DNA of 64,000 nucleotides from an uncultured Prevotella sp. Lineage in GTDB: Bacteria > Bacteroidota > Bacteroidia > Bacteroidales > Bacteroidaceae. The notes under the pieces were generated by a model. The model did not search any database. It was not told the DNA's origin and saw nothing but the letters and a program-made list of their open reading frames with translations. A program made the translations under genes and the position numbers. Positions 44,647 through 54,717 of the stretch are shown here, piece after piece (positions within the stretch are counted from its first letter, which is position 1; each line of letters opens with the position of its first letter). The stretch spans positions 1 through 64,000 of the forward strand of contig CAMNPN010000011.1 of assembly GCA_946548085.1 (NCBI GenBank), given 5' to 3'.

Positions 44647-47397
44647 ATGAAGAAAATATTACTGACCTTATTGGCTATTTGTCTCTTGCCGCTCGGATTG
44701 CTGGCAGGAGCTGGCGACGTGAATGGTGACGGCAAGGTGGATGTGGCTGACCTTGTGGATTTGATAAACTATCGTAGAGGACAGGCTTCTGAGCATTTCA
44801 ACCTTGAAGCTGCTGATGCGAATCATGACGGCACGGTAGATGACAAAGACATCGAAGCGCTTGCTGGTCAGTTAGTGAATGGTGAGGATGCCGACTTCGA
44901 GATGGTCGTCGAAATGAGGGATGGTACTGTCTATACGATTCCCATTACCAAAGACTATCCGATTCTGCGATACGAAACAGATGTCCTAAATATCGCAACA
45001 TCTTCTGAACAGACTTTTGTAAGGCGTCAAGAAGTAAAGCGCATCCTTACACGTGAGTATTCTGGCAACACCTTTCTGCCACCTTCTTTAGTTTCGGGAG
45101 ATGAGACGGATTCTTATGCCGGCCAGCGTATCAGCATCAAACAGACTACAGGTGATAGTCTTTCATACTATTTTTCTGATTGTGCAGGAAGTTTCAGGCC
45201 CGTGGTTAAAGACGGGAAAATTGTGTGGTCTTTCAATCATTGGATATATAAATTAAATGAAAAGGAACATTACAGTTATGCTGATCACGAAGAAGAAGTG
45301 TTCCAGGTGGAAGATGTGGAAAGTGTAAAATTTCTGTCTAAAGAAGAGGAGATTGGTGCAGTTCGCAAAGCCTTGACAGATTTTTATTATGCAATGGATG
45401 GTGATAACTGGATTAATAATGACAACTGGTGTACAGACAAACCAATTAGTGAATGGTATGGTGTGTGGATGGATACAGATACACGTGTAGGATTGTTGAA
45501 TTTATCAGATAATGGCTTAAAAGGGAATATCCATGAGAGTCTTTTAAGAGTTGGACCATTACGTGAATTACATTTTTCGGAATATATGAATCGGGGAATT
45601 TCTGGAACTATTCCATCTTCTTTAGCACGTATGGTAGATTTAGAAGTTATCCGTTTGAATTATTGTGGACTATCTGGAACTATTCCTGCTTTTATGAGCA
45701 AATTTCCCCATCTCCGCTATCTATTCTTGAATAACAATGAGTTTGAAGGTCCGCTGCCTGAACAATTAATTCTTGAATTAGCAGATAAACAAAAGGAGAG
45801 GCCTACAGAGTTTCGTTTCTCGATAAGTGACAATCACTTTAGCGGCAAAGTTCCAGAAAGTATTGCAAAGCACGAACTATTTAGCGAGTTTTGGCCAGAG
45901 GTACTCATTCAAGATGGTAAAATGGATTTTTCTGACCTGAAAATCCCTGCACCAGTAGGTGAAATAAAACTCATCGATGGTAGTGTGTTAGATTTGGCCG
46001 AAACATATAAAAACAACAAATACACTCTTCTTTATGTATGGGGATGGTGGTGTCCTTGGTCTGAATTATTTAACCAAATGCTAATACCTGCATACAACCA
46101 ATATAAGGATAAAGGTTTGGAGATTATCGGATTTCATTCTCAGCAAAATGATGGGTTGGTTGACTATATGAAAGATCATAATATTCCTTGGAAGAATTGT
46201 TGGGAGAATGAAACGACTTATAATCTCATTGTATCTGGCCTTACCCCAGAAGTACATTTAGTTGACCAAAATGGCAATATTGTCTTTACGAGCCTCATGG
46301 ATGACAAAGGTGGTGATATGAGAAATACTTTATATCGGGATAATCTCTTCTCTTATTTAGAAGAGCATCTTGGACCAATAGACTATAATTTCTATACCTC
46401 CACAGACTATTCCCGTGATGGCGAGGTAACCACCTTGCAGGAAGCAACGATGGGGCAGGGTGTTGACTTGGTATTTATTGGTGAAGGATTTACCGATCAG
46501 GCGATGGATGATGGAACGTTTGACCAACGAATGTCTGAGGCTTTGGAGCAGTTTTTTGCATTTGAGCCATATACTTCACTGTGCGACCGTTTTAATGTAT
46601 ATGCCGTGAAGGCCATATCGCCTAATGCAGAATTCTTTGGAGCAAATGTTCATCATGCTATTGACGAGGACATTTCCAAGGCTTTGGAATATGCCTCCAA
46701 AGTTCCTAACCTGAAAGAAGGGCGCCCGATGTATGTCAATGTGGTTTACAATCAAGCAAGTGGTGGACGAAGCTATTGCATGATGATGGAGGACAATTCA
46801 TACGTCTGCTTTGCTATGGATGGTATAACCAATGTACTTAATCATGAGGCAGGCGGACACGGCATAGGAAAGCTCTTAGATGAATATGTGGAGCAGGGAA
46901 ATGAAAGTCAGACGCTCCCTGAAGAAAATAAGGCAGAGATGGAGAGCAAATGGATAACCCTCGGCTGGGGTGCAAATGTCGATTGGAGTTCTGATCCATC
47001 TGAAGTGAAGTGGTCGAAGTTCATCAATGATCCCCGCTACGTCGGCGAAAAGATTGGTGTCTATGAAGGCAGCAATCTCTACCAGTTTGGCGCCTACCGT
47101 CCTAGTGAGAACAGTATGATGCGATACAACGATATGCCGTTCAACGCACCGAGCCGCGAGGCTATCTATAAGCGGGTGATGCAGGAGTCGGAGGGCGACG
47201 GTTGGACGTATGACTATGAGACCTTCGTGGCCTTCGACGGTGCTGGACGCCAGCAGTTCGTCGATGCACTTACTAATGCAAGCCGTGCTAGTTCAAGAGG
47301 AGATAGGCCTGGCGGTTCTAAGGCCCAGCGGCAAATCAAAACTCGTCCGCCAGTGTTCCTCAAGGGCACCTGGCGCGATGCCTTGAAACGGAAATAA
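44647..47397 (+). CDS. Multidomain secreted protein: dockerin-like EF-hand pair + LRR + thioredoxin-like + M64-type metallopeptidase
   Basis: GDVNGDGKVDVADLVDLINYRRGQ..AADANHDGTVDDKDIEAL; LRR LSDNGLKGNIHESLL..SGTIPSSLARMVDLEVIRL; LYVWGWWCPWSELFNQML; VDLVFIGEGFTD..LNHEAGGHGIGKLLDEYVE. Confidence 0.82.
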   Translation: MKKILLTLLAICLLPLGLLAGAGDVNGDGKVDVADLVDLINYRRGQASEHFNLEAADANHDGTVDDKDIEALAGQLVNGEDADFEMVVEMRDGTVYTIPITKDYPILRYETDVLNIATSSEQTFVRRQEVKRILTREYSGNTFLPPSLVSGDETDSYAGQRISIKQTTGDSLSYYFSDCAGSFRPVVKDGKIVWSFNHWIYKLNEKEHYSYADHEEEVFQVEDVESVKFLSKEEEIGAVRKALTDFYYAMDGDNWINNDNWCTDKPISEWYGVWMDTDTRVGLLNLSDNGLKGNIHESLLRVGPLRELHFSEYMNRGISGTIPSSLARMVDLEVIRLNYCGLSGTIPAFMSKFPHLRYLFLNNNEFEGPLPEQLILELADKQKERPTEFRFSISDNHFSGKVPESIAKHELFSEFWPEVLIQDGKMDFSDLKIPAPVGEIKLIDGSVLDLAETYKNNKYTLLYVWGWWCPWSELFNQMLIPAYNQYKDKGLEIIGFHSQQNDGLVDYMKDHNIPWKNCWENETTYNLIVSGLTPEVHLVDQNGNIVFTSLMDDKGGDMRNTLYRDNLFSYLEEHLGPIDYNFYTSTDYSRDGEVTTLQEATMGQGVDLVFIGEGFTDQAMDDGTFDQRMSEALEQFFAFEPYTSLCDRFNVYAVKAISPNAEFFGANVHHAIDEDISKALEYASKVPNLKEGRPMYVNVVYNQASGGRSYCMMMEDNSYVCFAMDGITNVLNHEAGGHGIGKLLDEYVEQGNESQTLPEENKAEMESKWITLGWGANVDWSSDPSEVKWSKFINDPRYVGEKIGVYEGSNLYQFGAYRPSENSMMRYNDMPFNAPSREAIYKRVMQESEGDGWTYDYETFVAFDGAGRQQFVDALTNASRASSRGDRPGGSKAQRQIKTRPPVFLKGTWRDALKRK

Positions 47398-47437
47398 ACA
47401 AAGACAGAGGCTGTTTTTAATGATATACTGGATAGTT

Positions 47438-50400
47438 ATGAAGAAATTGTTTCTCACATCATTGATGCTCCTTGCAGGTATGTTTACCATGAAAGCGGAG
47501 CAAGTGTCAAGGCAGGAGGCTTTGCAGATTGCAAGGCAATTCATGCCAGGCAAACAGTTTGTTGAAACGAAGAGCCAATCCCGTTCCAGCTCTGGATCTG
47601 GGAGTGATGCTTTTTATATTTTTAATGCAGAGGACAAAAATGGTTTCGTAATAGTATCTGGAGATGACAGAATGCCGGAGATATTGGGTTATTCAGACCA
47701 TGGAAAGATTGATGAGGAGTCAGTGCCATGTGGCTTGAAATGGTTGTTGGGCCTTTATGAGGAGATGGCAAAAAACATTGCGACATGTAATAGTCAACCT
47801 GCGAGAAGTCGAGCAAGTACTGTTAAAGCCCCCATTGCCCCATTTGTAACTACCACTTGGGGACAGGATTCACCATATAATGCTATGTGTCCTGAATACA
47901 ATGGAGAACGTTGCCCTACGGGATGTGTGGCAACGGCAATGGCTCAAGTTGTTAACTATTGCCGCTGGCCAAAAGAACCGACGGCCAGCGTGCCTTGGTA
48001 TACGACAGGAATGGGTATCGATTTGGAAGACCTTAATCCTGTCCAGTTTGACTGGGACAATATGACAAATGATTATATAGCACGCTTGATGCGCTATTGT
48101 GGTCAGTCTATATTAACAGACTATACACCATGGTACTCAAGCGCTCAACCTCCAGCGGTTCAGGAGGCTCTTGTAAATGTGTTTGGGTATTCTCAGGCTA
48201 CACATTATGTAAAGCATGCTAATTATGATGAGTCCGAGTGGGAGGATCTGCTTTATCAAGAACTTGCAGAGCACCGTCCTGTTCTTTATGATGGCTACGC
48301 AGATGTAGGTCATGCATTTGTCCTCCATGGATATGACTCAGGGCGTTTCTATGTGAATTGGGGATGGAATGGAGATGAAGATGGCTATTTCCTTTTGACA
48401 GGATTGAACACCAGTGCAGGAACTTATGGTTCGGATCAGGGGGCTACTATAGGAATATGCCCTCCAACGAATAATAATCGGCCTATGGTCGTTGTAAAGT
48501 CCGTCTCATCGACCAATACTAAATTTACGCCAAGAGGAGATGATGGGAATATTATTGACAATCAGGTTGGTTGTACATTGGTGAGTGACCTATCAGAACA
48601 GGAAACCATGCAGATAGGCCTTGCACTTTACAGCAATGAGACTTTCCAGAAAATATTAAGTTGGGAGAATCATGATTTCTCTGTTGGCGAGACCTATCAA
48701 TATAACGCCACTTTTAACCTTGAGAATACAGCCAACGGCACCTACCGCATAATGGCTGTCTGGCGTCACTCTGAGAGTGAAAGTTGGCAGACTGATGCTA
48801 ATGCTTCTGAAAACTATCTGGAGATAACACTTGATGACGAGCGGATGAGAATGCGTACATTCCCAATGAGTATGGACGAAAGGCTGACGGAAGAGGTTGT
48901 TGTAACCATCGACGGACTTACCTATTGCCTCAAGACGGTGAATTCTTTAAGGCTTGCTACTGTGATGAATGAGAAGAAACATAAACCTTCGGGGGACGTC
49001 TATATACCTGATGATGTTGAGTATAATGGCGTTCAGTATCATGTGTATGATGCGGAGTATGAGGCCTTCGACAATTGTCCGAACTTGACATCATTGTCAA
49101 CATCAATGACGAGGTTTCATGGCTTAAACAGTTGTAAGAACCTTATCAGGCTTGAACTGCGTGAAGGAGTGACTTTCATGGATAGTGGGGTCGAAGGATG
49201 CCAAAAATTGGAATCTATAGAGTTACCTAAATCTGTTGTTTATGTCAGTCAAGTTTCCGCATCCTCTACCATCAAGACTATTAGGTTCAAGAATCCCAAC
49301 TCCTTCGAATATCAGATGTCTTTCGGTTATCCTGAAGAATGGATTACTGCACTGACTGACATCTATTTCGCATCTCCTTTTGCGCCCGAACTAGGCCTGA
49401 GTGCCATAGACGGTTTTTTTCCCGTTAACTCTCATGTGACGATTCATGTGCCCCAAGGTGCAAAGGCTAACTACGAGGCAGGCGGATGGAAGGGCTGGAA
49501 CATAGTGGAAGACCAGCAGTTGCCAACAGAGCAGTCTATTGAATGTGGTTACTGTGCGGGTTCAGAATTTTCTCCATTTAGTAGGGTATATGATAGTGGA
49601 AATAATAATAATGAATTTGCCATTCGTTTTCTTCCTGACATGCTTGCACCATTTGTCGGGAAGACGATTAATTTGATTCGTTTTAATCCTGGGTTTACAG
49701 CTGACTATGTGTTTATTTCATCACCAGGAACAGATTATATCGTTAAACAAGCTGTTACAGGAATAGAAAGTGGAAGGACATGGACATGGTTTGACGTTTT
49801 CTTGTCTGAGCCATATACCATCACAGGAGATACACTCTATATAGGATGGGGAGCTAATGCTCAACATATGACATGTGCTTACCCCGTTGTTAATGAGGAC
49901 CTGACAAACGAGGGATATTGGCATCGGGTCATGGGTACAGATACAAGTAATGAGATGAGTCCTGGGGTATGGGAAAATCTTGCTGAGGAATACTTCTATC
50001 GTCCAATCGGTTTAAAGTTCTATGTCTCTTCCTCTGGCGAAGACCCACTTAACGACCTGGCTATAAACAAAGCCTCGGTGACAAGTAAAGGTGGTGGCCA
50101 ATATACTTTCAAAGCCAAGGTGACAAACCGTTCTCCGAAGACGGTCCACAATTATACGGTGGCATGGGATATTGACGGTAATGTCAAAGGTGAAAAGACT
50201 TTCCAAACATCACTTGTTAATGATCAGTCTGAGACTATTACGTTTGATGTCTCTTCTCAGCTCGACGGTAAAAACCATCGTTTCAACTACACCATCACCA
50301 GCGTTAATGACCATTCTGATGATGTGGCATTCAACAGTTCGGGCTCTGTCCGTTTTATAGCAGCCAAGACGGTATTCCCACGAAAGGTTGTGATGGAGGA

Positions 50401-51301
50401 AGGTACTTCATCAGAGTGTGGTTCATGTGTAAGGGGGTATGCAATTACTGACCATCTGTTAGAAGATTATCCAGACAATTTCATACCAATCTATATACAT
50501 AATTATGGTGAAATGAATACTGAGAACTATGAATCTGTTATTGACAAATTCATCATGCTGCCAAATGGTTTAGTAAATCGTATCTATATCACTGAAGGGA
50601 TGCATTACAACCAAGTTATGGAGACATTTGAACGGCAAAACCTATTGTCTGAAGCCAAGATACTTCCTTCAGCTACTTTTGCGGCGGATGACAGTTCTTC
50701 TGTAGCGGTGACAACAGAATGTTTGTTTGGATTCACCGATTCGGATGGCTCTGCATATAAGATTGCATATGTTGTCATAGAAGACAACGTGGGCCCGTAT
50801 ATGCAATCCAATTATGATTATTCTAATCCGTCAGCTGCTCACGACGATTCGGATTACTTGGATGGTTGGGTTCATAAAGAGCCTCAAGTGAAAATGCTCT
50901 ATAATAATGTAGCACGTTCCATTGTTGGGGGAATTAATGGTGTCGAGGGTAGTGTCCCCTCTATCATTAAGGAAGGGGAGACATACAAATATACCTACTG
51001 TTTCAAGCTACCAGACAATATTCAGTCAAAGAAGAATGTTAGTATAGTTACACTCTTGATTGATGAGACAAACGGCGAGATTGTCAATGCAGAACGAGCG
51101 CCAATCGAGGGTGTGAAGATTTACGATGCCAATGGTGACGATAAAGTGGACGATCAGGATATAGTTGACGTGAAGAATGACATCATGGGCAATCCGACAT
51201 CAACGGGGACATTTGACAAGAGTGCTGCAGACGTAAATAACGATGGCGTCGTAAATGCCTTAGACATTGTCCTCATGATAAAAATCCTTAATAGTCATTA
51301 A
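47438..51301 (+). CDS. C10 (streptopain-like) cysteine peptidase with a C-terminal dockerin-like domain
   Basis: TTWGQDSPYNAMCPEYNGERCPTGCVATAMAQVVNYCRWP (Cys motif), GHAFVLHGYDSGRFYVNWGWNGDEDGYFLL (His motif), C-terminal DANGDDKVDDQDIVDVKNDI..ADVNNDGVVNALDIVLMIKIL. Confidence 0.88.
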   Translation: MKKLFLTSLMLLAGMFTMKAEQVSRQEALQIARQFMPGKQFVETKSQSRSSSGSGSDAFYIFNAEDKNGFVIVSGDDRMPEILGYSDHGKIDEESVPCGLKWLLGLYEEMAKNIATCNSQPARSRASTVKAPIAPFVTTTWGQDSPYNAMCPEYNGERCPTGCVATAMAQVVNYCRWPKEPTASVPWYTTGMGIDLEDLNPVQFDWDNMTNDYIARLMRYCGQSILTDYTPWYSSAQPPAVQEALVNVFGYSQATHYVKHANYDESEWEDLLYQELAEHRPVLYDGYADVGHAFVLHGYDSGRFYVNWGWNGDEDGYFLLTGLNTSAGTYGSDQGATIGICPPTNNNRPMVVVKSVSSTNTKFTPRGDDGNIIDNQVGCTLVSDLSEQETMQIGLALYSNETFQKILSWENHDFSVGETYQYNATFNLENTANGTYRIMAVWRHSESESWQTDANASENYLEITLDDERMRMRTFPMSMDERLTEEVVVTIDGLTYCLKTVNSLRLATVMNEKKHKPSGDVYIPDDVEYNGVQYHVYDAEYEAFDNCPNLTSLSTSMTRFHGLNSCKNLIRLELREGVTFMDSGVEGCQKLESIELPKSVVYVSQVSASSTIKTIRFKNPNSFEYQMSFGYPEEWITALTDIYFASPFAPELGLSAIDGFFPVNSHVTIHVPQGAKANYEAGGWKGWNIVEDQQLPTEQSIECGYCAGSEFSPFSRVYDSGNNNNEFAIRFLPDMLAPFVGKTINLIRFNPGFTADYVFISSPGTDYIVKQAVTGIESGRTWTWFDVFLSEPYTITGDTLYIGWGANAQHMTCAYPVVNEDLTNEGYWHRVMGTDTSNEMSPGVWENLAEEYFYRPIGLKFYVSSSGEDPLNDLAINKASVTSKGGGQYTFKAKVTNRSPKTVHNYTVAWDIDGNVKGEKTFQTSLVNDQSETITFDVSSQLDGKNHRFNYTITSVNDHSDDVAFNSSGSVRFIAAKTVFPRKVVMEEGTSSECGSCVRGYAITDHLLEDYPDNFIPIYIHNYGEMNTENYESVIDKFIMLPNGLVNRIYITEGMHYNQVMETFERQNLLSEAKILPSATFAADDSSSVAVTTECLFGFTDSDGSAYKIAYVVIEDNVGPYMQSNYDYSNPSAAHDDSDYLDGWVHKEPQVKMLYNNVARSIVGGINGVEGSVPSIIKEGETYKYTYCFKLPDNIQSKKNVSIVTLLIDETNGEIVNAERAPIEGVKIYDANGDDKVDDQDIVDVKNDIMGNPTSTGTFDKSAADVNNDGVVNALDIVLMIKILNSH

Positions 51302-51386
51302 GAAAGTCTTTTATTTGTTCTGCAGATAGAAGTCGCTACGGAGCTGGCAGTAATGCCAGCCCCTTGTTGTATCTTGTTTGTAACTG

Positions 51387-51625
51387 CTACAAGCCTGACT
51401 GCAGGAACTGGAACAGGCCCATGAAGCGGATGCCCTTGTCGTCGGTATACTCAGCAATATCGCTGCCAACGATGACAACCTTTCTGAAACTGTCGTCAAT
51501 CCTCAGGAGCGAGTTGAGTTCTTGCTGCCGCTTTTCTTCATCATCGAGTGTAAAGGCTGACTGGATGTAATATTTGTCAGTGCCGACAGCGTAGAACTTC
51601 CTGATGCTTTCAAAGTACTTATATG
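51387..51625 (-). pseudogene. C-terminal remnant of a DUF4143-type ATPase
   Basis: Minus strand: SYKYFESIRKFYAVGTDKYYIQSAFTLDDEEKRQQELNSLLRIDDSFRKVVIVGSDIAEYTDDKGIRFMGLFQFLQSGL*; no start or upstream ATPase domain. Confidence 0.7.
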
Positions 51626-51659
51626 AAGTGGCCGCCGAATATCTGTTCGGCGGCCACTT
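51626..51659 (-). terminator. Perfect 14-bp hairpin terminating the PUL operon
   Basis: AAGTGGCCGCCGAA-tatctg-TTCGGCGGCCACTT. Confidence 0.7.
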
Positions 51660-51681
51660 CTCGCAGTGATAGTGATGGTTG

Positions 51682-53280
51682 TTATTGCTGGCTGACCTTC
51701 ACGTCGCTCACGGTGATGGTGCCACCGTAGTTGTTGATGCTCCAGCAGTTCTTCTGGATGCCGTAGATACGCTGGGTATAGGCACAGACATCATTGATAT
51801 ACATCGTCAGGACCGAGTTGTCGGTATAGATGTCGATGTTGTATGTGTTGTCTGCCGGGCGCTCGAACCAGTAGCCGTCGATGCCCTCGATGAATCCCTT
51901 GCCGGCAGCACCCTCCTGCTCGAAGTTCACCTTCCGGTGGTTTTCATCCTCAGGATTGACAACCATGGTGTAATACCTGTCGGAGTCTGTACCGCGGACG
52001 AAGGAGATGCCGAACTTATCCCAGTTGTTGCTGGTCTTCACGGTCAGCGAGATATGGTTGGCCGTCGCCAGTCTGCTGTAGAGGGCGTAGGCCCCGTCGC
52101 CACTGAGTGTGCCGTTGTTGTATCCATTCGATTCCATGACTGTAGCGTTGACAGCCGTGCTGTATTTCGCTGCCAATGCCGGAACGGCACCAAGCGTCAG
52201 TGTGCCGTCGGCGTGCTGGATCAGTTTGTGGCATACCAGTGCTCCGCTCCAGTTGGGCTCGTTACCGTCGCCGGCTCCTACGTTGATATTCTTCTCGTGG
52301 ATGTCTGCACCCGAACGGAATGGGCACCATCCCCAGATGTAACGGTCCGTGCCGTCAGAGGCTGTCTTGCCGGCATAGAAAGCCCGGCTGTCGAGTACGC
52401 CCTCATGACCGTCGGCAGGCCATTTGGGACCGTCGTTGAAACAGTTCTTCAGTTCCTCATAGGTCGGGGCCACCATGTACTTCACCTTGCGGCTCCAACT
52501 GGTGCGGAAACTCTCGCTGTAGACCATATACCAGTAGTTGCCCATCTTGAAGATGTCGGGACATTCGAGCATACGGTCCCAGATCATCCTGAAGTGGCCT
52601 ACGTGCTCCCAGTTGTTCATGTCGCCTGACTTGAATTCTGCAAAGACGGGGTCGCCGCCATTGACAGGATAGGTGGAGATGACCATGTGGTAGAGGTTGT
52701 CGTCGGCCATGAAGATCTGCGGATCGCGGAAGTCATTGGCAGAGTAGCCGTAGTCCGGGCCATTGAGCGTCCAGAGGTCGTCTTTAGTCCAGGTCTTGAA
52801 GTCGGTCGATGTGGCGCGCATCACTACTTCACGGTTTCTGCAGTTCCCGTTGTGACCGGTATAATAGATATAATAGGTGCCGTCTTTCTCATAGGCGCAG
52901 CCAGTACCGATGGCAGCATCCTGCTGATAGTCGTTGCTGCCGAAGGGCAGGATCTCGCCCAGCGACTCGTAGTTGGCTCCGTCCTTGGTGGTGACAGCCC
53001 AGATGGGGTGGAAGCGGAAGGTCATGTTGTTGATGAACTCCTGCAGATAGAGCACCTTGAAGTCGCCGGCCTTCTGGTCAAAGAATGGCATGGGGTCGCC
53101 GATGCGTCCTACAGCCGGTGTGTAATACGTGCCGAAGCCCTGGTCGTCTGTCGGGGCGAAGAATGTGGTCGTGCCGTTCCAGTCCTTAGCGGGGTCGCCG
53201 CTGAACGTTTCGTCGCTGCATGCCGTCAGCGCAGAGGCTGACAGCATGAGTGCGAATACTGAATATATCTTTGTCTTCAT
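51682..53280 (-). CDS. GH32-like glycoside hydrolase (DUF4975-type), lipoprotein
   Basis: TFFAPTDDQGFGTYYTPAVGRIGDPMPFFDQKAGDFKVLYLQEF..FRHPIW-like..YYIYYTGHN..NDFRDPQIFMADDNLYHMVISTY. Confidence 0.8.
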   Translation of the reverse strand: MKTKIYSVFALMLSASALTACSDETFSGDPAKDWNGTTTFFAPTDDQGFGTYYTPAVGRIGDPMPFFDQKAGDFKVLYLQEFINNMTFRFHPIWAVTTKDGANYESLGEILPFGSNDYQQDAAIGTGCAYEKDGTYYIYYTGHNGNCRNREVVMRATSTDFKTWTKDDLWTLNGPDYGYSANDFRDPQIFMADDNLYHMVISTYPVNGGDPVFAEFKSGDMNNWEHVGHFRMIWDRMLECPDIFKMGNYWYMVYSESFRTSWSRKVKYMVAPTYEELKNCFNDGPKWPADGHEGVLDSRAFYAGKTASDGTDRYIWGWCPFRSGADIHEKNINVGAGDGNEPNWSGALVCHKLIQHADGTLTLGAVPALAAKYSTAVNATVMESNGYNNGTLSGDGAYALYSRLATANHISLTVKTSNNWDKFGISFVRGTDSDRYYTMVVNPEDENHRKVNFEQEGAAGKGFIEGIDGYWFERPADNTYNIDIYTDNSVLTMYINDVCAYTQRIYGIQKNCWSINNYGGTITVSDVKVSQQ

Positions 53281-53294
53281 ATTTCTTTTGATTT

Positions 53295-54686
53295 TTATTT
53301 GGTAAGATAATCAAATGCATTGAGTATTATCTGGCCCATGTTGTCGTGATAGTTCGATGTGTAAGGCGTGGGAGAGTTCCAGTCGAAGAGGCCTGAGCCG
53401 AGGCAGATGATACCACCCTTGCCGAACTCACCGCCGGCGCCCTTCAGTTCCCACGACGACACGCTGTTGTCGCCACCGAGAGCACGTCCGCCGGTCTTGG
53501 CCTCGAAGGCATCCTTACCGCCCTGGTAGGTATCCCAGAATCCGTACTGCGACGTGGTGTTGCAGATCGTATATCCGTTATCCAGTGTGTAGACGGCATT
53601 GTCGGCGGCACCGGGATAGGTCTTCAACCCGTTCCACAGCGGGTGAGTGATGTCGTAGGCATAGAAGTGCCAGGGGTCTTCACCCATCAGGTCGGAGCCT
53701 TCGCCGCCTCCGCCACCCCACACATTGTTGGGGTAGGCATCCTCAGGCATGGCACCCAGGGCGATGGCATAGTTGACGGCCGAACGTCCCAGCACGAAGC
53801 CCACGCCGCGCTGCCAGAGTTCCTTCATCTTCGGCAGTGCCGTCATCGCGCCGCTCTCTGCCTCGGCAAAACCGTTGTAGTTGCCGTATGAAGAGCAGTG
53901 ACGGTGGAAGAATATCAGTCTGCACTTGTCGAGTGAGATGTTCCCGCTGGCGATGTCGCTCCATGAGGCGTAGGCGGCACTCTCTATGTTACCCGTGAGC
54001 CACTTGGCTGCAGCCTTCTCCTCATCGTTCAGCAGTTCGATGTTCTCTGCCTCGCCCACGAAGATGGCTACTGGGTCGGCTATCAGTGTGACGTACACTG
54101 TATAGACTGTGGTGGCGGTGTTGTCGGTCAGGGTGATCTGGAAAGGTTCCGTGAAGTTGGCCTTAGTACCGCTGGCAGGACTGCAGGTGGCATCCTCACT
54201 GCACTCCACCTCGAAGGCGGCATTGCTCAGGTCTATGCCGCTGTTGGCCATCACGCTGACCGTGATCGTCTTATCCTGCTGGTTGATGGCACCTTTCACT
54301 CCTTCCAGGATGAAGAGTGACATCAGTGCCTCGTCATTGCGCACGCTGACCTGATAGTCCATCACCAGGTCGCCGTTGGCGATATGCAGGGTCCGGTCTC
54401 CGTCGAAGTTAATGCGGTCGCCCACCTTCATGTTGGTCTGGGCACCGGGCGAGACCGTCAGGCTGGTGATCTCCATGTTGCTCTTCTGGTCAAAGTCGGC
54501 AGGCACCTTCACCTTCACCAGTCGTTTCTCTGTGCTGATAGTGGCCTCATACTGTCCGTTGAGCACGAACTTCTCCACGAGGCATGATCCGCTCACGTCG
54601 ATGCTGCCCGTATGGTCGTCGGAACACGATGCAAGGCCGAGGGCCACGAACGTGAAGAGGCAGTTGATATAATGTTGGAGTTTCAT
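53295..54686 (-). CDS. DUF4960-like surface glycan-binding lipoprotein (SusE-position)
   Basis: LASCSDDHTG lipobox; DUF5018-like repeats; C-terminal VAIFVGEAENIELLNDEEKAAAKWLTGN..FFHRHCSSYGNY; located after susD in a PUL. Confidence 0.68.
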   Translation of the reverse strand: MKLQHYINCLFTFVALGLASCSDDHTGSIDVSGSCLVEKFVLNGQYEATISTEKRLVKVKVPADFDQKSNMEITSLTVSPGAQTNMKVGDRINFDGDRTLHIANGDLVMDYQVSVRNDEALMSLFILEGVKGAINQQDKTITVSVMANSGIDLSNAAFEVECSEDATCSPASGTKANFTEPFQITLTDNTATTVYTVYVTLIADPVAIFVGEAENIELLNDEEKAAAKWLTGNIESAAYASWSDIASGNISLDKCRLIFFHRHCSSYGNYNGFAEAESGAMTALPKMKELWQRGVGFVLGRSAVNYAIALGAMPEDAYPNNVWGGGGGEGSDLMGEDPWHFYAYDITHPLWNGLKTYPGAADNAVYTLDNGYTICNTTSQYGFWDTYQGGKDAFEAKTGGRALGGDNSVSSWELKGAGGEFGKGGIICLGSGLFDWNSPTPYTSNYHDNMGQIILNAFDYLTK

Positions 54687-54717
54687 ATATTTTTATTTTT
54701 TTAGAGTTATTTTTTTT

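Noticed and set aside
44391-51625. One ATPase gene split by insertion of the peptidase genes
   Set aside because: The two fragments are on opposite strands and look like different ATPase subfamilies, so a simple split is not supported.
51679-52629. 316-aa plus ORF
   Set aside because: Antisense to the GH32-like gene, whose motifs are convincing; no motifs in this frame.
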